Assembly (NCBI GenBank): GCA_964535405.1
Contig: CAZHUG010000003.1
Span: forward strand, 1 to 64,000
DNA length: 64,000 nucleotides
Source: Scatomorpha sp964535405
GTDB lineage: Bacteria > Bacillota > Clostridia > Oscillospirales > Oscillospiraceae
Direction: 5' to 3'
In this document: in pieces, positions 8,293 through 17,339 of the stretch
How the letters are laid out: every line of letters starts with the position of its first letter
Numbering within the stretch: the stretch's first letter is position 1
Position numbers and translations under genes: made by a program
Notes under the pieces: model-generated
Seen by the model: only the letters and a program-made list of their open reading frames with translations
Told to the model about the DNA's origin: nothing
Database searches by the model: none

Positions 8293-9228
8293 ATGTCACG
8301 TATAGTAATCGCCTTGGGCGGAAACGCGCTTGGCAGCACTCCCGAGGAGCAGCGGCGGCGCATTGACGCGGCCGCTCCCTCGCTTGTCGGTCTCATTAAG
8401 CAGGGGCATGAGATAATCGTAAGTCATGGCAACGGCCCGCAGGTCGGCATGATAAAGCTCGCGTTTGACATCGCGTCTGAGCGCTCTGACAAGGTTGCAC
8501 CCTTTCCCTTGCCGGAATGCACGGCGCTCAGTCAGGGCTACATCGGCTACCACCTGCAAAACGGAATTTTGCGCGAGCTGCGTCGTGAGGGTATGCCCTG
8601 GAGAGTCGCAAGCGTCGTAAGCCAGGTTGAGGTCAGCCCCGATGATCCTGCATTTTCAAACCCGACGAAGCCCATCGGCGCATTTGTCACAGAGGTCGAG
8701 GCCCAGCGCAGCATGCTCGAAAATCCGGGCGTGGTTTATAAGGAGGATTCCGGTCGCGGCTGGCGGCAGCTCGTAGCCTCGCCAAAGCCCATCGATATTG
8801 TCGAGAGCGCCTCAATTTTAAACCTGCTGGATGCCGAGTTTATCGTCATCGCCTGCGGCGGAGGCGGCATCCCGGTCATAAAGCGCGGCAAGGGCGACTA
8901 TGAGGGCGTTTCTGCCGTAATAGACAAGGATTTAGCCGCCGCGCTTCTGGCAGAGACTGTTCAGGCGGATATTCTCTTCATCCTGACCGCAGTTGAGCGG
9001 GTCTGCATCAATTTTGGCAAGCCCGATCAGTTTGAGCTTGCCACAATGACCCTCGGTGAGGCAAGGCATTTCATACAGGAGGGGCAGTTCGCCCCCGGCA
9101 GTATGCTGCCGAAGGTCGAGTCCGCCATGAGCTTTGTAGGTAGCGGCTTTGGCCGCCGCGCGGTCATCGCCTCGCTGGAAAAAGCACCGCTGGCCATGAA
9201 GGGTGAGAGCGGCACCGTTATCCTATAA
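8293..9228 (+). CDS. aguC: Carbamate kinase
   Basis: Transfers the phosphate of carbamoyl phosphate to ADP, giving ATP, CO2 and ammonia. This is the energy-yielding last step of agmatine breakdown. It has 311 residues with the amino-acid-kinase fold: N-terminal IVIALGGNALG, SHGNGPQVG near residue 45, and IACGGGGIPV about two thirds along. The frame begins earlier, but the ATG at 8293 follows AAAGGAG directly. It is the last gene of the agu operon, ended by the terminator at 9231-9269. Its best-known relative is ArcC; the context argues for the agmatine pathway. Confidence 0.94.
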   Translation: MSRIVIALGGNALGSTPEEQRRRIDAAAPSLVGLIKQGHEIIVSHGNGPQVGMIKLAFDIASERSDKVAPFPLPECTALSQGYIGYHLQNGILRELRREGMPWRVASVVSQVEVSPDDPAFSNPTKPIGAFVTEVEAQRSMLENPGVVYKEDSGRGWRQLVASPKPIDIVESASILNLLDAEFIVIACGGGGIPVIKRGKGDYEGVSAVIDKDLAAALLAETVQADILFILTAVERVCINFGKPDQFELATMTLGEARHFIQEGQFAPGSMLPKVESAMSFVGSGFGRRAVIASLEKAPLAMKGESGTVIL

Positions 9229-9230
9229 AT

Positions 9231-9269
9231 AAAAACAGCGGACGGCTAAAAACCGTCCGCTGTTTTTTT
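9231..9269. terminator. Bidirectional terminator between aguC and the P-type ATPase gene
   Basis: AAAAACAGCGGACGG pairs with CCGTCCGCTGTTTTTTT around a short A-rich loop. It serves the convergent agu operon (plus) and the ATPase gene (minus). Confidence 0.88.
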
Positions 9270-11901
9270 ATGCGCGCGCTGCTTTGCGCTGGATTAGCTT
9301 TACGATCTCCACGATGGGAATAACGCAGACGGCAAAGCCGAGTGCTATGGCGTACTCAGTAAGGTTAATTGAGGTGAAGCCGAAGGCGTTGGCAAGCAGG
9401 GGAAGCTCGCACACGAGCGTCGTTGCAAGCAGACTGCCCAGCGCCGCCCAGTTTAGGGTCTTGTTCACGGTCTTGAGAGTGAACAGGCTGCCCCGCTGTG
9501 AGCGCATATTGAAGCTGTGGCAAATCTCAGCCATGCTCATGGTGAGGAAGGCCATCGTTGTGCCGTCGGCACTGTTGGCAATTTCCCAGACGCCGGACTC
9601 CATGAAGTGACCGACGAAATAGGAGATGAGCGTCAGCACAGAGACGACAACGCCCTGATAGGCGACGTCCACACCCATGCCGCCGGAGAAGATTCCGGCT
9701 TTTGCTTCGCGCGGCTTGCGCTGCATGATATCCGCCTCGCCCTTTTCCATGCCCAGTGCGAGGGCAGGGAAGCAGTCGGTTACGAGGTTAATCCACAGTA
9801 GATGCACCGGCTGCAGAATGGTGAAGCCCATGATCGTCGCGACGAAAATACTTATGACCTCAGACATGTTGGAGCCGAGCAGGAACTGAATCGCCTTTCG
9901 GATATTGTCATATATCCGCCTGCCCTCTTCAACCGCTCCGACAATGGTCGCAAAGTTGTCGTCAGCCAGCACCATATCCGCGACGTTCTTTGTGACATCC
10001 GTGCCGGTGATGCCCATGCCGACGCCGATATCGGCGGTCTTTATGGACGGCGCGTCGTTGACTCCGTCGCCTGTCATCGCGGTGACGTGGCCTGTGTTCT
10101 GCCAGGCCTTGACTATCCTCGTCTTATGCTCGGGCTGTACGCGTGCATAGACCGCGATGCTCTCAAACTCGCGCATGAAGGTATCGTCGTCCATGGCGTC
10201 AAGCTGGGCGCCTGTTATTGCGTGACGTCCGTCGACCAATATGCCGAGCTCCTTTGCAATCGCAACCGCAGTATCGATATGGTCGCCGGTTATCATGATG
10301 GGGCTGATTCCGGCGCTCCTGCACTCTTCAATCGCGTCTTTAACCTCGGGACGCACGGGGTCGATCATGCCGGTCAAGCCGACGAAGCAGAGCTCTATCT
10401 CCAGGTTCTCGGGTGAAAAATCAGTCGGTGCATCCTTCCACCAGCGGGCGGCGGCGGCAAGAACGCGCAATGCACGGTCCGCCATGCCCTTGTTGGCGGA
10501 GAGGATTTCAGTCCGTTTTTCCTCCGTCATCGGCAGAATCTCGCCTTTTTCCATATAGGACGTGCAGCGCTTCAAAACCTCGTCCGGCGCGCCCTTTGTA
10601 TACTGAACAACACTGCCGCCGGAGAGATGTACGGTGCTCATCATCTTGCGCACGGAGTCGAAGGGTGCCTCGCCGATTCGGGGGGCGCAGGCCTTGAGGT
10701 CATCCTTATCCAGTCCGATGCCATGGGCGTAGTTCACGAGCGCACACTCGGTGGGCTCGCCAACCGCCACGCCGTTTTCGTCCTCCTCCGCATCGGAGCA
10801 GAGGCTCATCGCAGTCGCGAGCAGGCTCTCATCCGAGCTGTGGTGATCGACGACGGTCATCTTGTTCTGGGTCAGAGTTCCGGTCTTGTCCGAGCAGATT
10901 ATCTGGGCACAGCCCAGTGTCTCAACGGCTGTGAGTTTGCGGATAATGGCGTTGCGCTTTGACATATTGGTGACGCCGATCGACAGAACCACCGTGACGA
11001 CTGCCGCAAGTCCCTCGGGAATCGCCGCCACGGCCAGGGATACCGCGATCATGAACGACTCGAGAACCACATCGGTGCTGAAGCCGCCCGCGCGGATAAG
11101 CTGAATGGCAAAAATGACAACGCAGATGCCCAGAACAAGCCAGGTCAGAACCCTGGAAAGCTGGGAAAGCTTTATCTGCAGAGGGGTCTGCCCCTCCTCG
11201 GCACGGGACAACGCATCTGCAATCTTGCCCATCTCGGTGCCCATTCCGGTTCCGGTTATAACTGCCGTGCCGCGTCCGTAGACAACTGTGCTGCCCATAT
11301 AGATCATATTCTTCCGGTCGCCCAGAGGCACATCGGCGGCATCCTTGAGGTCAATAATATCAATAAACTTATTTACAGGAACGCTCTCACCCGTCAGGGC
11401 AGCCTCCTCAATCTTCAGGCTGGCGCTCTCGATAATGCGTCCGTCAGCCGGCACTGCGTCGCCTGCCTCCAGAAGCACCACATCGCCCACAACAAGCTCC
11501 GACGACTGCACGACTGCCACCTTGCCGTCGCGAAGCACGCGGCTTGTAGCGGCGCTCATGGCCTGCAGGGCTTCAATGGCCTTCTCGGCCTTGTTCTCCT
11601 GATATACGCCGAGAACGGCGTTTACGATAACGACAAACAGGATGATTATAACATCCGCAATGCCCTCGCCTGCGTAGATGGAGGTGACTGCACTAATCGC
11701 GGCAGCCACAAGCAGGATGATTATCATGGGGTCTGCCATCTGTTTGAAGAACTGCTTTAGTATCGAGTCCTTCTTCGCGGCCTCCAACTCATTTTTTCCG
11801 TCGCGCTCCAGCCTTTTTGCGGCTTCGGCGGCGGTGAGACCGGTTTGGGAACTGTCTACCTCGCGCAATACCTCCTCAGAATCCTCGCAATAAAACTTCA
11901 C
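9268..11901 (-). CDS. P-type (P2) cation-transporting ATPase, calcium/manganese type
   Basis: An integral membrane pump of about 877 residues in the SERCA/PMR1-like P2A class. The N-terminal cation ATPase domain (SSQTGLTAAEAAKRLERDGKN) is followed by membrane helices, TGES in the actuator domain, IPEGLAAVVTV in M4, the phosphorylation site DKTGTLT at about 340, TGDGVND, and NLVTDCFPALALG in M6. The last two membrane motifs are those of calcium/manganese exporters. A manganese riboswitch lies in the 5' leader, which suggests Mn2+ efflux as the physiological role. The start is uncertain: TTG at 11907 is only 3 bases from AAAGGA, whereas GTG at 11901 is 9 bases away and is preferred. Confidence 0.9.
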   Translation of the reverse strand: MKFYCEDSEEVLREVDSSQTGLTAAEAAKRLERDGKNELEAAKKDSILKQFFKQMADPMIIILLVAAAISAVTSIYAGEGIADVIIILFVVIVNAVLGVYQENKAEKAIEALQAMSAATSRVLRDGKVAVVQSSELVVGDVVLLEAGDAVPADGRIIESASLKIEEAALTGESVPVNKFIDIIDLKDAADVPLGDRKNMIYMGSTVVYGRGTAVITGTGMGTEMGKIADALSRAEEGQTPLQIKLSQLSRVLTWLVLGICVVIFAIQLIRAGGFSTDVVLESFMIAVSLAVAAIPEGLAAVVTVVLSIGVTNMSKRNAIIRKLTAVETLGCAQIICSDKTGTLTQNKMTVVDHHSSDESLLATAMSLCSDAEEDENGVAVGEPTECALVNYAHGIGLDKDDLKACAPRIGEAPFDSVRKMMSTVHLSGGSVVQYTKGAPDEVLKRCTSYMEKGEILPMTEEKRTEILSANKGMADRALRVLAAAARWWKDAPTDFSPENLEIELCFVGLTGMIDPVRPEVKDAIEECRSAGISPIMITGDHIDTAVAIAKELGILVDGRHAITGAQLDAMDDDTFMREFESIAVYARVQPEHKTRIVKAWQNTGHVTAMTGDGVNDAPSIKTADIGVGMGITGTDVTKNVADMVLADDNFATIVGAVEEGRRIYDNIRKAIQFLLGSNMSEVISIFVATIMGFTILQPVHLLWINLVTDCFPALALGMEKGEADIMQRKPREAKAGIFSGGMGVDVAYQGVVVSVLTLISYFVGHFMESGVWEIANSADGTTMAFLTMSMAEICHSFNMRSQRGSLFTLKTVNKTLNWAALGSLLATTLVCELPLLANAFGFTSINLTEYAIALGFAVCVIPIVEIVKLIQRKAARA

Positions 11902-11923
11902 TATCAATCATCCTTTCATAATA

Positions 11924-11962
11924 AAGCAAAAACTCATGGATAGGCTTAGCCTATCCATGAGT
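11924..11962 (-). terminator. Riboswitch-controlled terminator before the P-type ATPase gene
   Basis: On the minus strand ACTCATGGATAGGC (from 11962) pairs with GCCTATCCATGAGT down to 11932, followed by TTTTTGCTTT. The 5' half of this stem (CTCATGG, 11961-11955) is also complementary to the closing stem of the upstream aptamer, so the two structures exclude each other. Confidence 0.85.
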
Positions 11963-12048
11963 CTGGTCTTTTAATGCAAGCCAGGCAAAAAAATTGCCAG
12001 GATTGTTGACTTGCCGCCGCATATTTGCGGCTGACTACTCCCCCACGG
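11955..12048 (-). ncRNA. yybP-ykoY (manganese) riboswitch aptamer
   Basis: Read on the minus strand from 12048: CCGTGGG then GGAGTAGTC, the signature GGGGAGUAG of yybP-ykoY RNAs. It continues into a stem-loop built on GCCGC/GCGGC and a second arm GCAAG...CTTGC containing TGGCAA/TTGCC. This is the known two-arm layout of the manganese aptamer. The closing stem CCGTGGG (12048-12042) can pair with CTCATGG (11961-11955), with two G.U pairs. Ligand binding should favour this stem and disrupt the terminator at 11924-11962, making it a transcription-ON switch for the ATPase gene. Confidence 0.85.
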
Positions 12049-12099
12049 GTTTTTACACCATACCATCAGCCGACTTAAATGTCAAGATTTAATCGAAAC

Positions 12100-13305
12100 T
12101 CAGCCGAAAAACTTGTTGTGAATTGCCTGAACTGCCTGATCGGCATAGGGTTTCTCGATCAGAACTGAAACCTTGATTTCAGAGGTGGAGATCATCTGGA
12201 TGTTAATTTTCGCGTCATAGAGCGCCTCAAACATGAGCGCCGCTATGCCGGACGCACTCATCATGCCCGCACCGACAATGCTGACCTTGCAGACGTTTTT
12301 GTCAACGCTCAGGTGGTCGAAGCCGATGGACTCCTGAAGCTCGCCCAGAGCCTCGGCCGCCGCCTCGGCATCATCAAGCGGAACCGTGAAGCTTATATCG
12401 TTTGTGCCCTCCTTGCCGTAGGACTGGAGGATTATATCGACGTTTATTTTCGAGCGTGACATGGTGTTGAACACGCGGAAGGCGACGCCCGGCTCATCAG
12501 GGACACCTACAACCGCTATTCTTGCCACATTATTGTCTCGGGCTATACCGCTTATCTTCATTTCTTCCATCTTTTTCGCTACCTCCTTCACTTTTGTTCC
12601 AGGTTTTCTGACATAGCTGGAGAGAACCTCAATCACGACGCCGTATCTCTTTGCCAGCTCAACCGAGCGGTTCATAAGCACCTGCGCGCCCAGGCTCGCC
12701 AGCTCCAGCATCTCGTCATAGGTAATTTCGTCAAGCTTTCTTGCTTTTGGAACCTTACGGGGATCGGCTGTGTAAACACCCTCGACGTCTGTGTAAATCT
12801 GGCACTTGTCTGCGTGCAGAACCGCGCCTATCGCCACGGCTGTGGCATCCGAACCGCCGCGGCCGAGCGTGGTTATGTCCTCGTTTCGGTCTATGCCCTG
12901 AAAACCCGCCGTAATTACTATGCGCCGCTTATCAAGCTCGCGGCGTATGCGCTCGGTGGACACGCGCATGATGCGCGCGGCACCATACGAGGTGTTGGTC
13001 TCCAGCCCGACCTGCCAGCCGGTCAGGGACACCACAGGCAGTCCCATGGCCTCCAGAGCCATGGACATGAGTGCAACCGACTGCTGCTCGCCTGTGGCCA
13101 GAAGCACATCCATCTCCCTTTTCGAAGGATTGGGGTTGAGCTCATGCGCCCTTTCAATCAGTTCATCTGTCGTATCACCTTGAGCTGAGAGTACGACGAC
13201 GACGTCATGCCCCTCAACATAAGTATCAGCAACTATTCCGGCTACGTGCCGGACTCTTTCGGCACTTGCTACAGAGCTACCGCCGAATTTTTGTACAATT
13301 AGCAC
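12100..13305 (-). CDS. lysC: Aspartate kinase
   Basis: Phosphorylates aspartate, the first step to lysine, threonine and methionine. It has 401 residues: an amino-acid-kinase domain opening with IVQKFGGSSVA, containing TTLGRGGSDATAVA near residue 150 and the IYTDVEGVYTADPR motif near 175, followed by two ACT domains (about 265-401) for allosteric control. The start is GTG at 13305 after AGGGGGA. It is the last gene of the ACT protein-hom-lysC operon. The following ATPase gene is insulated by its own riboswitch. Confidence 0.95.
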   Translation of the reverse strand: MLIVQKFGGSSVASAERVRHVAGIVADTYVEGHDVVVVLSAQGDTTDELIERAHELNPNPSKREMDVLLATGEQQSVALMSMALEAMGLPVVSLTGWQVGLETNTSYGAARIMRVSTERIRRELDKRRIVITAGFQGIDRNEDITTLGRGGSDATAVAIGAVLHADKCQIYTDVEGVYTADPRKVPKARKLDEITYDEMLELASLGAQVLMNRSVELAKRYGVVIEVLSSYVRKPGTKVKEVAKKMEEMKISGIARDNNVARIAVVGVPDEPGVAFRVFNTMSRSKINVDIILQSYGKEGTNDISFTVPLDDAEAAAEALGELQESIGFDHLSVDKNVCKVSIVGAGMMSASGIAALMFEALYDAKINIQMISTSEIKVSVLIEKPYADQAVQAIHNKFFG

Positions 13306-13376
13306 GGGATTGTCCCCCTATTTTTACAGGATATTACTTACATTCTATGCGCCGCGGCCCTTTGTTGGAACGCAAT

Positions 13377-14588
13377 TTAGTCTAAAACACGGTAGCTTGC
13401 GCGCACATCCATGCCGGCTGTTTTTTCTGAGAGCGCCTTGCCGGTCATATAGCTCGTTATAAAGGCATATTCATCAGCTGCGGCAGTCTGTGAGCCGATG
13501 AAACGCACACCGCTGAAGGCGGCACCAATTTCACCAAGTGATGCGCCCGTGCGAACCATCCAGCGGCAGGAGAGGTTATCCGGCGGGGTCACATAGCCGG
13601 GTTCAGAGGGCCACCAGCCCATATATGTGCGTGTCGATGCGTCGCGGACACAGTCAATGATATCCGCCGCGACAGCGCTCGCCGTCGGCAGCGCTCCGGC
13701 ACCCGGGCCGAAGAACATCGCCTCGCCCACCGCGTCGCCCTTGACGGATACGCCGTTCATCACCCCGTCCACATTGGCGAGGGGATTGCTTTTTGAAATG
13801 AGATGCGGCGCAACAAAGGCTGTGGCAGAGTTTGGTCCCGTGCGCATGGCGCGTCCCAAAAGCTTTATCTTGTATCCCAGCGTCCTTGCACATTCAATAT
13901 CCGCGGAGCTTATCTTCGTGATGCCCTCCGTGGTTATTGCGCTGGGCGGAATATTTTTTCCGAAGCAGAGATCGGCAAGGATGCAGATCTTGCGCCCGGC
14001 ATCGATTCCCTCGACGTCAGCCGTGGGATCAGCCTCGGCATAGCCCTTCTCCTGAGCCTCGCGCAGGGCCAGCTCAAAGCTTTTTCCGAATTGAATCATC
14101 TCTGTGAGAATATAATTTGTTGTACCGTTCAATATTCCGCACACGGAGCTTATTTCATTTGCCGCGAGATCCTGGCAGATCGGCCGCAAAATCGGGATGC
14201 CGCCGCCGACGCTCGCCTCGAAGAGGAAATTCACGCCCTTGTCCCTCGCGATGCCTGTCAGCTCAAGACCCTTTTCCGCAACAAGCTCCTTGTTCGAGGT
14301 CACGACGTTCTTTCCCGCCAGCAGACAGGTCTTGACATAGTCGTAGGCAAGTGTCGCACCGCCTATGCACTCGGCGACAACCGCAATCTCCGGATCGCTC
14401 GCTATTGTATCTATGTCGTGGACTATCAGCTCAGCAAACTGGTGCTCCGGCCTTGCGCGCCGACAGAGAATATATTTCAGCTCAATCTCCTGTCCGGCCC
14501 TGCGGGCAATCAGCTCCCTGTTCTTCGTGAGAACCTCTGCCGTGCCGCCGCCTACAACCCCTATACCTAAAATTGCAACTTTTACCAT
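13377..14588 (-). CDS. hom: Homoserine dehydrogenase
   Basis: Reduces aspartate semialdehyde to homoserine with NAD(P)H. It has 403 residues. The Rossmann motif GIGVVGGG is at 7-14. The catalytic region contains GILNGTTNYILTEM (about 150) and the AEADPTADVEGIDAGRK signature (about 185), with the conserved substrate-binding Asp/Glu and Lys. The C-terminal 75 residues resemble a shortened ACT domain, so feedback control may differ from the usual 430-residue enzyme. It sits between the ACT protein gene (23 bases upstream) and lysC (71 bases downstream). Confidence 0.94.
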   Translation of the reverse strand: MVKVAILGIGVVGGGTAEVLTKNRELIARRAGQEIELKYILCRRARPEHQFAELIVHDIDTIASDPEIAVVAECIGGATLAYDYVKTCLLAGKNVVTSNKELVAEKGLELTGIARDKGVNFLFEASVGGGIPILRPICQDLAANEISSVCGILNGTTNYILTEMIQFGKSFELALREAQEKGYAEADPTADVEGIDAGRKICILADLCFGKNIPPSAITTEGITKISSADIECARTLGYKIKLLGRAMRTGPNSATAFVAPHLISKSNPLANVDGVMNGVSVKGDAVGEAMFFGPGAGALPTASAVAADIIDCVRDASTRTYMGWWPSEPGYVTPPDNLSCRWMVRTGASLGEIGAAFSGVRFIGSQTAAADEYAFITSYMTGKALSEKTAGMDVRASYRVLD

Positions 14589-14611
14589 TATATATAATAT
14601 CCTTTCACATT

Positions 14612-15055
14612 CTATCCAGCAAGAGCGTTGAAACGAATAACGCCCGGAAGCGCACGCACACCGGCGATTAGCTTGTCAGTTCCGACCCGCATATTCTCCG
14701 TTGTGGCAGAAATCGTCACCGGTGCAGCGCCATTTGTAGGTATGCTCTGGTTTATTGTCAGAATATTTGCGCCGGTCTCGGCAAAAATAGCAAGTAGGGA
14801 GGAAAGAACGCCCTTTCTGTCCCGCAAGAGCGCTTGAAAGGTTATGATGTCGCCGCTTTTCATATCTTGAAACGGCGATATTGAATCCTTGTATTTATAA
14901 AAAGCACTTCTGCTGATACCCACGCGCTCCACTGCATCAGCCACCGTTCTGGATTCACCCGTCTCAAGAAGTTTTTTTACCTCCGCAACCTTGATGAAAA
15001 CCTCCGGCAATACTCCCGCCTCTACGAGATAGTATTTCGGCTTGCCTTCAGGCAT
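14612..15055 (-). CDS. ACT-domain regulatory protein (PheB/UPF0735 family)
   Basis: A 147-residue protein with an N-terminal helical part containing a helix-turn-helix-like stretch (SRTVADAVERVGISRSAFYKYKD, 34-56, key residues V37, G46, S48, Y53). An ACT domain follows (about 68-145, GVLSSLLAIFAETGANILTI). The family is common in Firmicutes beside hom and is thought to sense amino acids. Its exact role is not established. It is the first gene of the operon with hom and lysC, behind a good promoter at 15115-15143. No T-box or lysine-riboswitch leader is seen. Confidence 0.85.
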   Translation of the reverse strand: MPEGKPKYYLVEAGVLPEVFIKVAEVKKLLETGESRTVADAVERVGISRSAFYKYKDSISPFQDMKSGDIITFQALLRDRKGVLSSLLAIFAETGANILTINQSIPTNGAAPVTISATTENMRVGTDKLIAGVRALPGVIRFNALAG

Positions 15056-15114
15056 TAAGACCGCCCCTTTCCGTCCGCATTAGGCGGGCGATTGTTTCTG
15101 TGTTGAATACACTA

Positions 15115-15143
15115 GTTATACCATATCCACGCCTCGCATACAA
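15115..15143 (-). promoter_or_regulatory. Probable promoter of the ACT protein-hom-lysC operon
   Basis: On the minus strand: TTGTAT (15143-15138), 17-base spacer, TATAAC (15120-15115), about 55 bases before the first gene. Confidence 0.5.
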
Positions 15144-15217
15144 GAGGCAGTTTTGAAAAAACATTCTGTCTAATTAGGCGATTTTTGCAAATATGTGACA
15201 AAGGGAGGGCGGCAGGT

Positions 15218-16288
15218 ATGACTGGGCGGCTGGAAAAATATATACAATGGGCTCTATGTGCGGCGCTTTTGCTGGGCGCGGCATGGTTTATTCTGCGCTA
15301 TTTGCTCGTCTGGTGCGCGCCCTTTATCGTCGCGATATGCGTTGCCGCCATGATGGAGCCGGGTGTTCGCTTTCTTACAAAGCGCGGCTGGCCCCGCAGC
15401 GGAGCTTCAGGAATCTGGTCACTGGCTGTACTCGGTCTTCTGGCAGCAGCCACGGTATATATTATCTCCCGTTGTGTCGTCGAAATAACTGAGCTTGCCG
15501 CCGCGACACCGCAATTTCTCGAGCAGTTGAGCCAGACTCTCACGGGACTTGAGGGCAGGTTTCTCGGCTGGATAGACGGTGCCGGCGGGGCCGCGGCTGA
15601 TTTTCTTGAGTCTTCGCTCGCCTCACTGACCGAGAGCCTGTATAAACTGCCGGCTATATTATCCGAAAAATTGCTCGGGCTCGTTGGCTCGCTGGCACAG
15701 AACAGCCCCGACATACTGCTTTTTTCTGTCACCACGGCAATCGGGGTGTATTTTGTTTCGGCCTCATGGCCGGATATCTACACATTTATACGCAAGCAGA
15801 TACCTGCCCGCTTTCACAGCCGGATGCGCGATGCGAAAAGTGATTTTCGTGAAACGATCAGCAAGTTTCTGCGTGCACAGCTTCTTCTGCTTATCATGAC
15901 CTTTGCAGAACTGCTCATCGGACTGAATCTGCTGCGTGTGAAGGGGGCTGTGACTATTTCACTGGTCATAGCGCTGGTGGATGCGCTGCCGGTTCTGGGG
16001 GCCGGCACTGCGCTGATCCCCTGGGCACTGTACTGCCTGCTGGTAGGAAATGTTCCCCTGGGCATCGGCCTGCTCATCACCTACGGTATTATAACCATTC
16101 TGCGAAACTGTGTGCAGCCCAAGCTCCTGGGTGACCAGATCGGCCTGCATCCGGTTGTTTCGCTTGCCTCGCTCTACATCGGCTGGTGCGCCTGCGGTAT
16201 TGCGGGCATGCTGCTGTTTCCGCTCGTGGCTGTGACCGCAAAACAACTTAACGACAGAGGCGTTATACACATATATAGGAGAGATTAA
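15218..16288 (+). CDS. ytvI: YtvI-like sporulation membrane protein (AI-2E transporter family)
   Basis: An integral membrane protein of 356 residues of the AI-2 exporter-like superfamily. N-terminal paired hydrophobic segments (about 10-85) are followed by a soluble part of about 70 residues, then further segments including GAVTISLVIALVDALPVLGAG and the conserved NCVQPKLLG near the C terminus. The N-terminal organisation and size match YtvI, needed for sporulation in Bacillus; the molecular role is unknown. The start at 15218 has GGGAGG at 10 bases; an upstream in-frame ATG at 15185 lacks a site. The next gene begins 2 bases after the stop. Confidence 0.8.
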   Translation: MTGRLEKYIQWALCAALLLGAAWFILRYLLVWCAPFIVAICVAAMMEPGVRFLTKRGWPRSGASGIWSLAVLGLLAAATVYIISRCVVEITELAAATPQFLEQLSQTLTGLEGRFLGWIDGAGGAAADFLESSLASLTESLYKLPAILSEKLLGLVGSLAQNSPDILLFSVTTAIGVYFVSASWPDIYTFIRKQIPARFHSRMRDAKSDFRETISKFLRAQLLLLIMTFAELLIGLNLLRVKGAVTISLVIALVDALPVLGAGTALIPWALYCLLVGNVPLGIGLLITYGIITILRNCVQPKLLGDQIGLHPVVSLASLYIGWCACGIAGMLLFPLVAVTAKQLNDRGVIHIYRRD

Positions 16289-16290
16289 AA

Positions 16291-16716
16291 ATGTTAGGAT
16301 TCTTATGGAGCATTATCGCGGGTGCGGCAATGAGCATTCAGGGCGTCATGAACACCCGGCTAGGGGAGGGCATCGGCACTATGGAGGCCAACGCCTTTGT
16401 GCAGTCAACGGCCGCGGTTTTGTCATTCGGTGTTCTGATCTTTTACCGGACAGGCTCATTTTCAAAGCTCGGCGAGGTTCACTGGCTATACTGGCTGGGC
16501 GGCTTACTCGGGCTTGTCATAACCGTGACCGTCATGCTGGGTATAGGTGCCTTGTCACCCACAGTCGCCATTTCCACCATTCTTATAAGCCAATTATTAG
16601 TGGCGGCTCTCATCGACGCCTTCGGTCTGATGGGTGCGGAGAGGATTTCCTTCGGCTGGACAAAGTTTGCCGGACTTGCTCTCATGATATGCGGAATGCT
16701 GCTGTTTAAAAAATAG
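16291..16716 (+). CDS. DMT-superfamily membrane protein (YdcZ/DUF606 type)
   Basis: A small 141-residue protein with about five hydrophobic segments, matching the half-size DUF606 (YdcZ) members of the drug/metabolite transporter superfamily. Typical features are SIQGVMNTRLGEGIGTMEANAF near the N terminus (key residues G18, N21, G24) and repeated GG-LG patterns. Such half-size proteins probably pair in the membrane. The substrate is unknown. It is coupled to ytvI (2-base gap, AGGAGA site inside the ytvI end) and followed by a strong terminator. Confidence 0.78.
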   Translation: MLGFLWSIIAGAAMSIQGVMNTRLGEGIGTMEANAFVQSTAAVLSFGVLIFYRTGSFSKLGEVHWLYWLGGLLGLVITVTVMLGIGALSPTVAISTILISQLLVAALIDAFGLMGAERISFGWTKFAGLALMICGMLLFKK

Positions 16717-16727
16717 GACAATAATAA

Positions 16728-16763
16728 ATGCTCCTCTGATTGCATGCAATCAGAGGAGCATTA
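16728..16763. terminator. Bidirectional terminator
   Basis: The stem AATGCTCCTCTGATTGCA pairs perfectly with TGCAATCAGAGGAGCATT with A and T bases at the ends. It separates the plus-strand ytvI pair from the minus-strand oxidoreductase cluster. Confidence 0.85.
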
Positions 16764-16789
16764 AAATTTAGCTAAACGCAGTCAGCGGG

Positions 16790-17338
16790 TCAATGAGTCT
16801 TTACATACTCCATGCCGGCCTTGAGAGCCTTTATGTTGCCCTCGAGGAATCTGGCCTTCTTCTCGCCCATCTCGGTGCGGATGGCCTCGATTACAGTCGC
16901 CTCGTCAACAACGTCGGATTTCTTGGCAAGATATGCGCCCAGGAAAACCACGTTTGCGCCCTTGGGATTGCCGATTTCCTCAGCGATATGGTTGCAGGGC
17001 ACGTAGACGACATCGCAGTCGCCATCACGGCTGGACTTTTCGTCGATAATGCTGCTGTTAACCAGAAGCAGTCCGCCCGGTCTTACAAGATCCTGGAACT
17101 TAAGCATAGAGGGAAGGTTCATTGCCAGAACGCTGTCCGCCGAAGAAATCATCGGGGAAGCAACCGGTCTATCGGAAACGACGACTGAGCAGTTGGCTGT
17201 GCCGCCGCGCATCTCAGGTCCGTAAGACGGCAGCCATGAGACATGCTTTCCGGACTGCATACCTGCCTCGGCAAGAAACTTACCGACGAGCAGCATGCCC
17301 TGTCCGCCAAAGCCTGCAAATACGCATTGTTCTTTCAT
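16790..17338 (-). CDS. 2-oxoacid:ferredoxin oxidoreductase, gamma subunit
   Basis: The 182-residue gamma subunit of a four-subunit pyruvate/ketoacid:ferredoxin oxidoreductase. The characteristic opening GFGGQGMLLVGKFLAEAG (8-25) and LPSYGPEMRGGTANCSVVVS (37-56) are present. In four-subunit enzymes this subunit contributes to the CoA/thiamin site. It starts 1 base after the beta-subunit stop, so it is translationally coupled. It is the last gene of the minus-strand cluster. Confidence 0.92.
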   Translation of the reverse strand: MKEQCVFAGFGGQGMLLVGKFLAEAGMQSGKHVSWLPSYGPEMRGGTANCSVVVSDRPVASPMISSADSVLAMNLPSMLKFQDLVRPGGLLLVNSSIIDEKSSRDGDCDVVYVPCNHIAEEIGNPKGANVVFLGAYLAKKSDVVDEATVIEAIRTEMGEKKARFLEGNIKALKAGMEYVKTH

Positions 17339-17339
17339 A

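Noticed and set aside
15056..15217. T-box or lysine riboswitch ahead of the ACT-hom-lysC operon
   Set aside because: The leader is only about 50 bases and lacks T-box and L-box sequence elements.
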